Assembly: GCA_029959085.1 (NCBI GenBank)
Contig: JARWIR010000016.1
Location: 20,593,499 to 20,657,498, forward strand
Direction: 5' to 3'
Length of the DNA stretch: 64,000 nt
Origin: Nemophila menziesii
Lineage: Eukaryota; Streptophyta; Magnoliopsida; Boraginales; Hydrophyllaceae
The notes below the pieces were generated by a model that was given only the letters and a program-made list of their open reading frames with translations, was not told where the DNA came from and did no database searches. Of this stretch, positions 63,960-64,000 are shown in pieces (positions within the stretch are counted from its first letter, which is position 1; each line of letters opens with the position of its first letter). Made by a program: the position numbers and the translations under genes.

Positions 63960-64000
63960 ATTTATAAAAACCTTACCACATCCGGCATCTGCTTAAGGAG

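Larger units (their letters stand above)
54150..64000 (+). mobile_element. Athila element C (gag-protease-RT), interrupted by D, runs off the window
   Basis: Starts with a 5'-truncated LTR (about 54150-55299), then primer site, gag, protease and the N-terminal half of RT up to 58141. After element D the RT frame resumes at 63400 and leaves the window. It is the only Athila copy here with RT. It is dead: many stops, protease Asp to Asn, and RT FMDD to FMDN. Confidence 0.85.

Noticed and set aside
1..64000. tRNA, rRNA or other structural RNA genes
   Set aside because: Looked for cloverleaf-type and rRNA-like stretches by eye. The only tRNA-related matches are the retroelement primer sites.

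Overview
The window is nuclear DNA of a eudicot plant. The evidence is three intact CC-NB-LRR immune receptor genes of the R1/late-blight-homologue class, Ty1/copia and Ty3/gypsy-Athila retrotransposons, plant L1-type LINEs, Mutator and hAT non-autonomous elements, a decayed plant-mobile-domain/Ulp1 gene, and AT-rich intergenic DNA with plant TATA boxes. I cannot name the species.

Left arm (1-8.4 kb): the 3' tail of an unidentified gene, a tiny two-exon candidate behind a TATA box, an unidentified 154-codon ORF, and on the minus strand (about 3.63-6.18 kb) a multi-exon PMD/DUF1985-Ulp1 C48 gene broken by stops and frameshifts.

NLR cluster (8.5-43.6 kb): NLR1 (8505-12098, +) and NLR2 (29872-33492, +) are close tandem paralogues with related UTRs. 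NLR3 (40086-43436, -) is a more distant, inverted member. All are single-exon and open. In all three the NB-ARC domain is preceded by a second, degenerate, P-loop-less NB-like module. NLR1 and NLR2 have been pushed apart by a foldback Mutator element with a perfect 9-bp target duplication (12667-13147), a degenerate copia element (13499-18496) and a 10.5-kb Athila element A (18904-29446, TSD GTGGG). A itself carries a reversed solo LTR (22712-24261, TSD GCAAG). Between NLR2 and NLR3 lie a C/T-rich tract, a 5'-truncated LINE (minus strand) and an orphan first exon of a GDSL esterase/lipase-like gene.

Right arm (43.9-64 kb): nested retroelements. A LINE fragment is interrupted by Athila element B (5' LTR 45392-47625, carrying a 706-bp hAT element with an 8-bp TSD). 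B's third ORF is split by another reversed solo LTR (52108-53621, TSD ATTAG). B runs without its own 3' end into a 5'-truncated LTR that begins Athila element C. The reverse transcriptase gene of C is split by element D (58142-63399, TSD GGTAT), which has full LTRs but almost no coding DNA. RT of C resumes at 63400 and leaves the window.

The NLRs probably act as intracellular pathogen sensors. The transposons are mostly dead. The most unusual signals are: the duplicated NB-like module in the receptors; two Athila families (A, B) that keep gag, protease and an integrase-tail-like segment but lack RT, RNase H and the integrase core; arrays of stacked palindromes at the same place in A and B; a perfect 8-bp-stem hairpin shared by A and D; and a stem-loop at the very start of the Athila LTRs.
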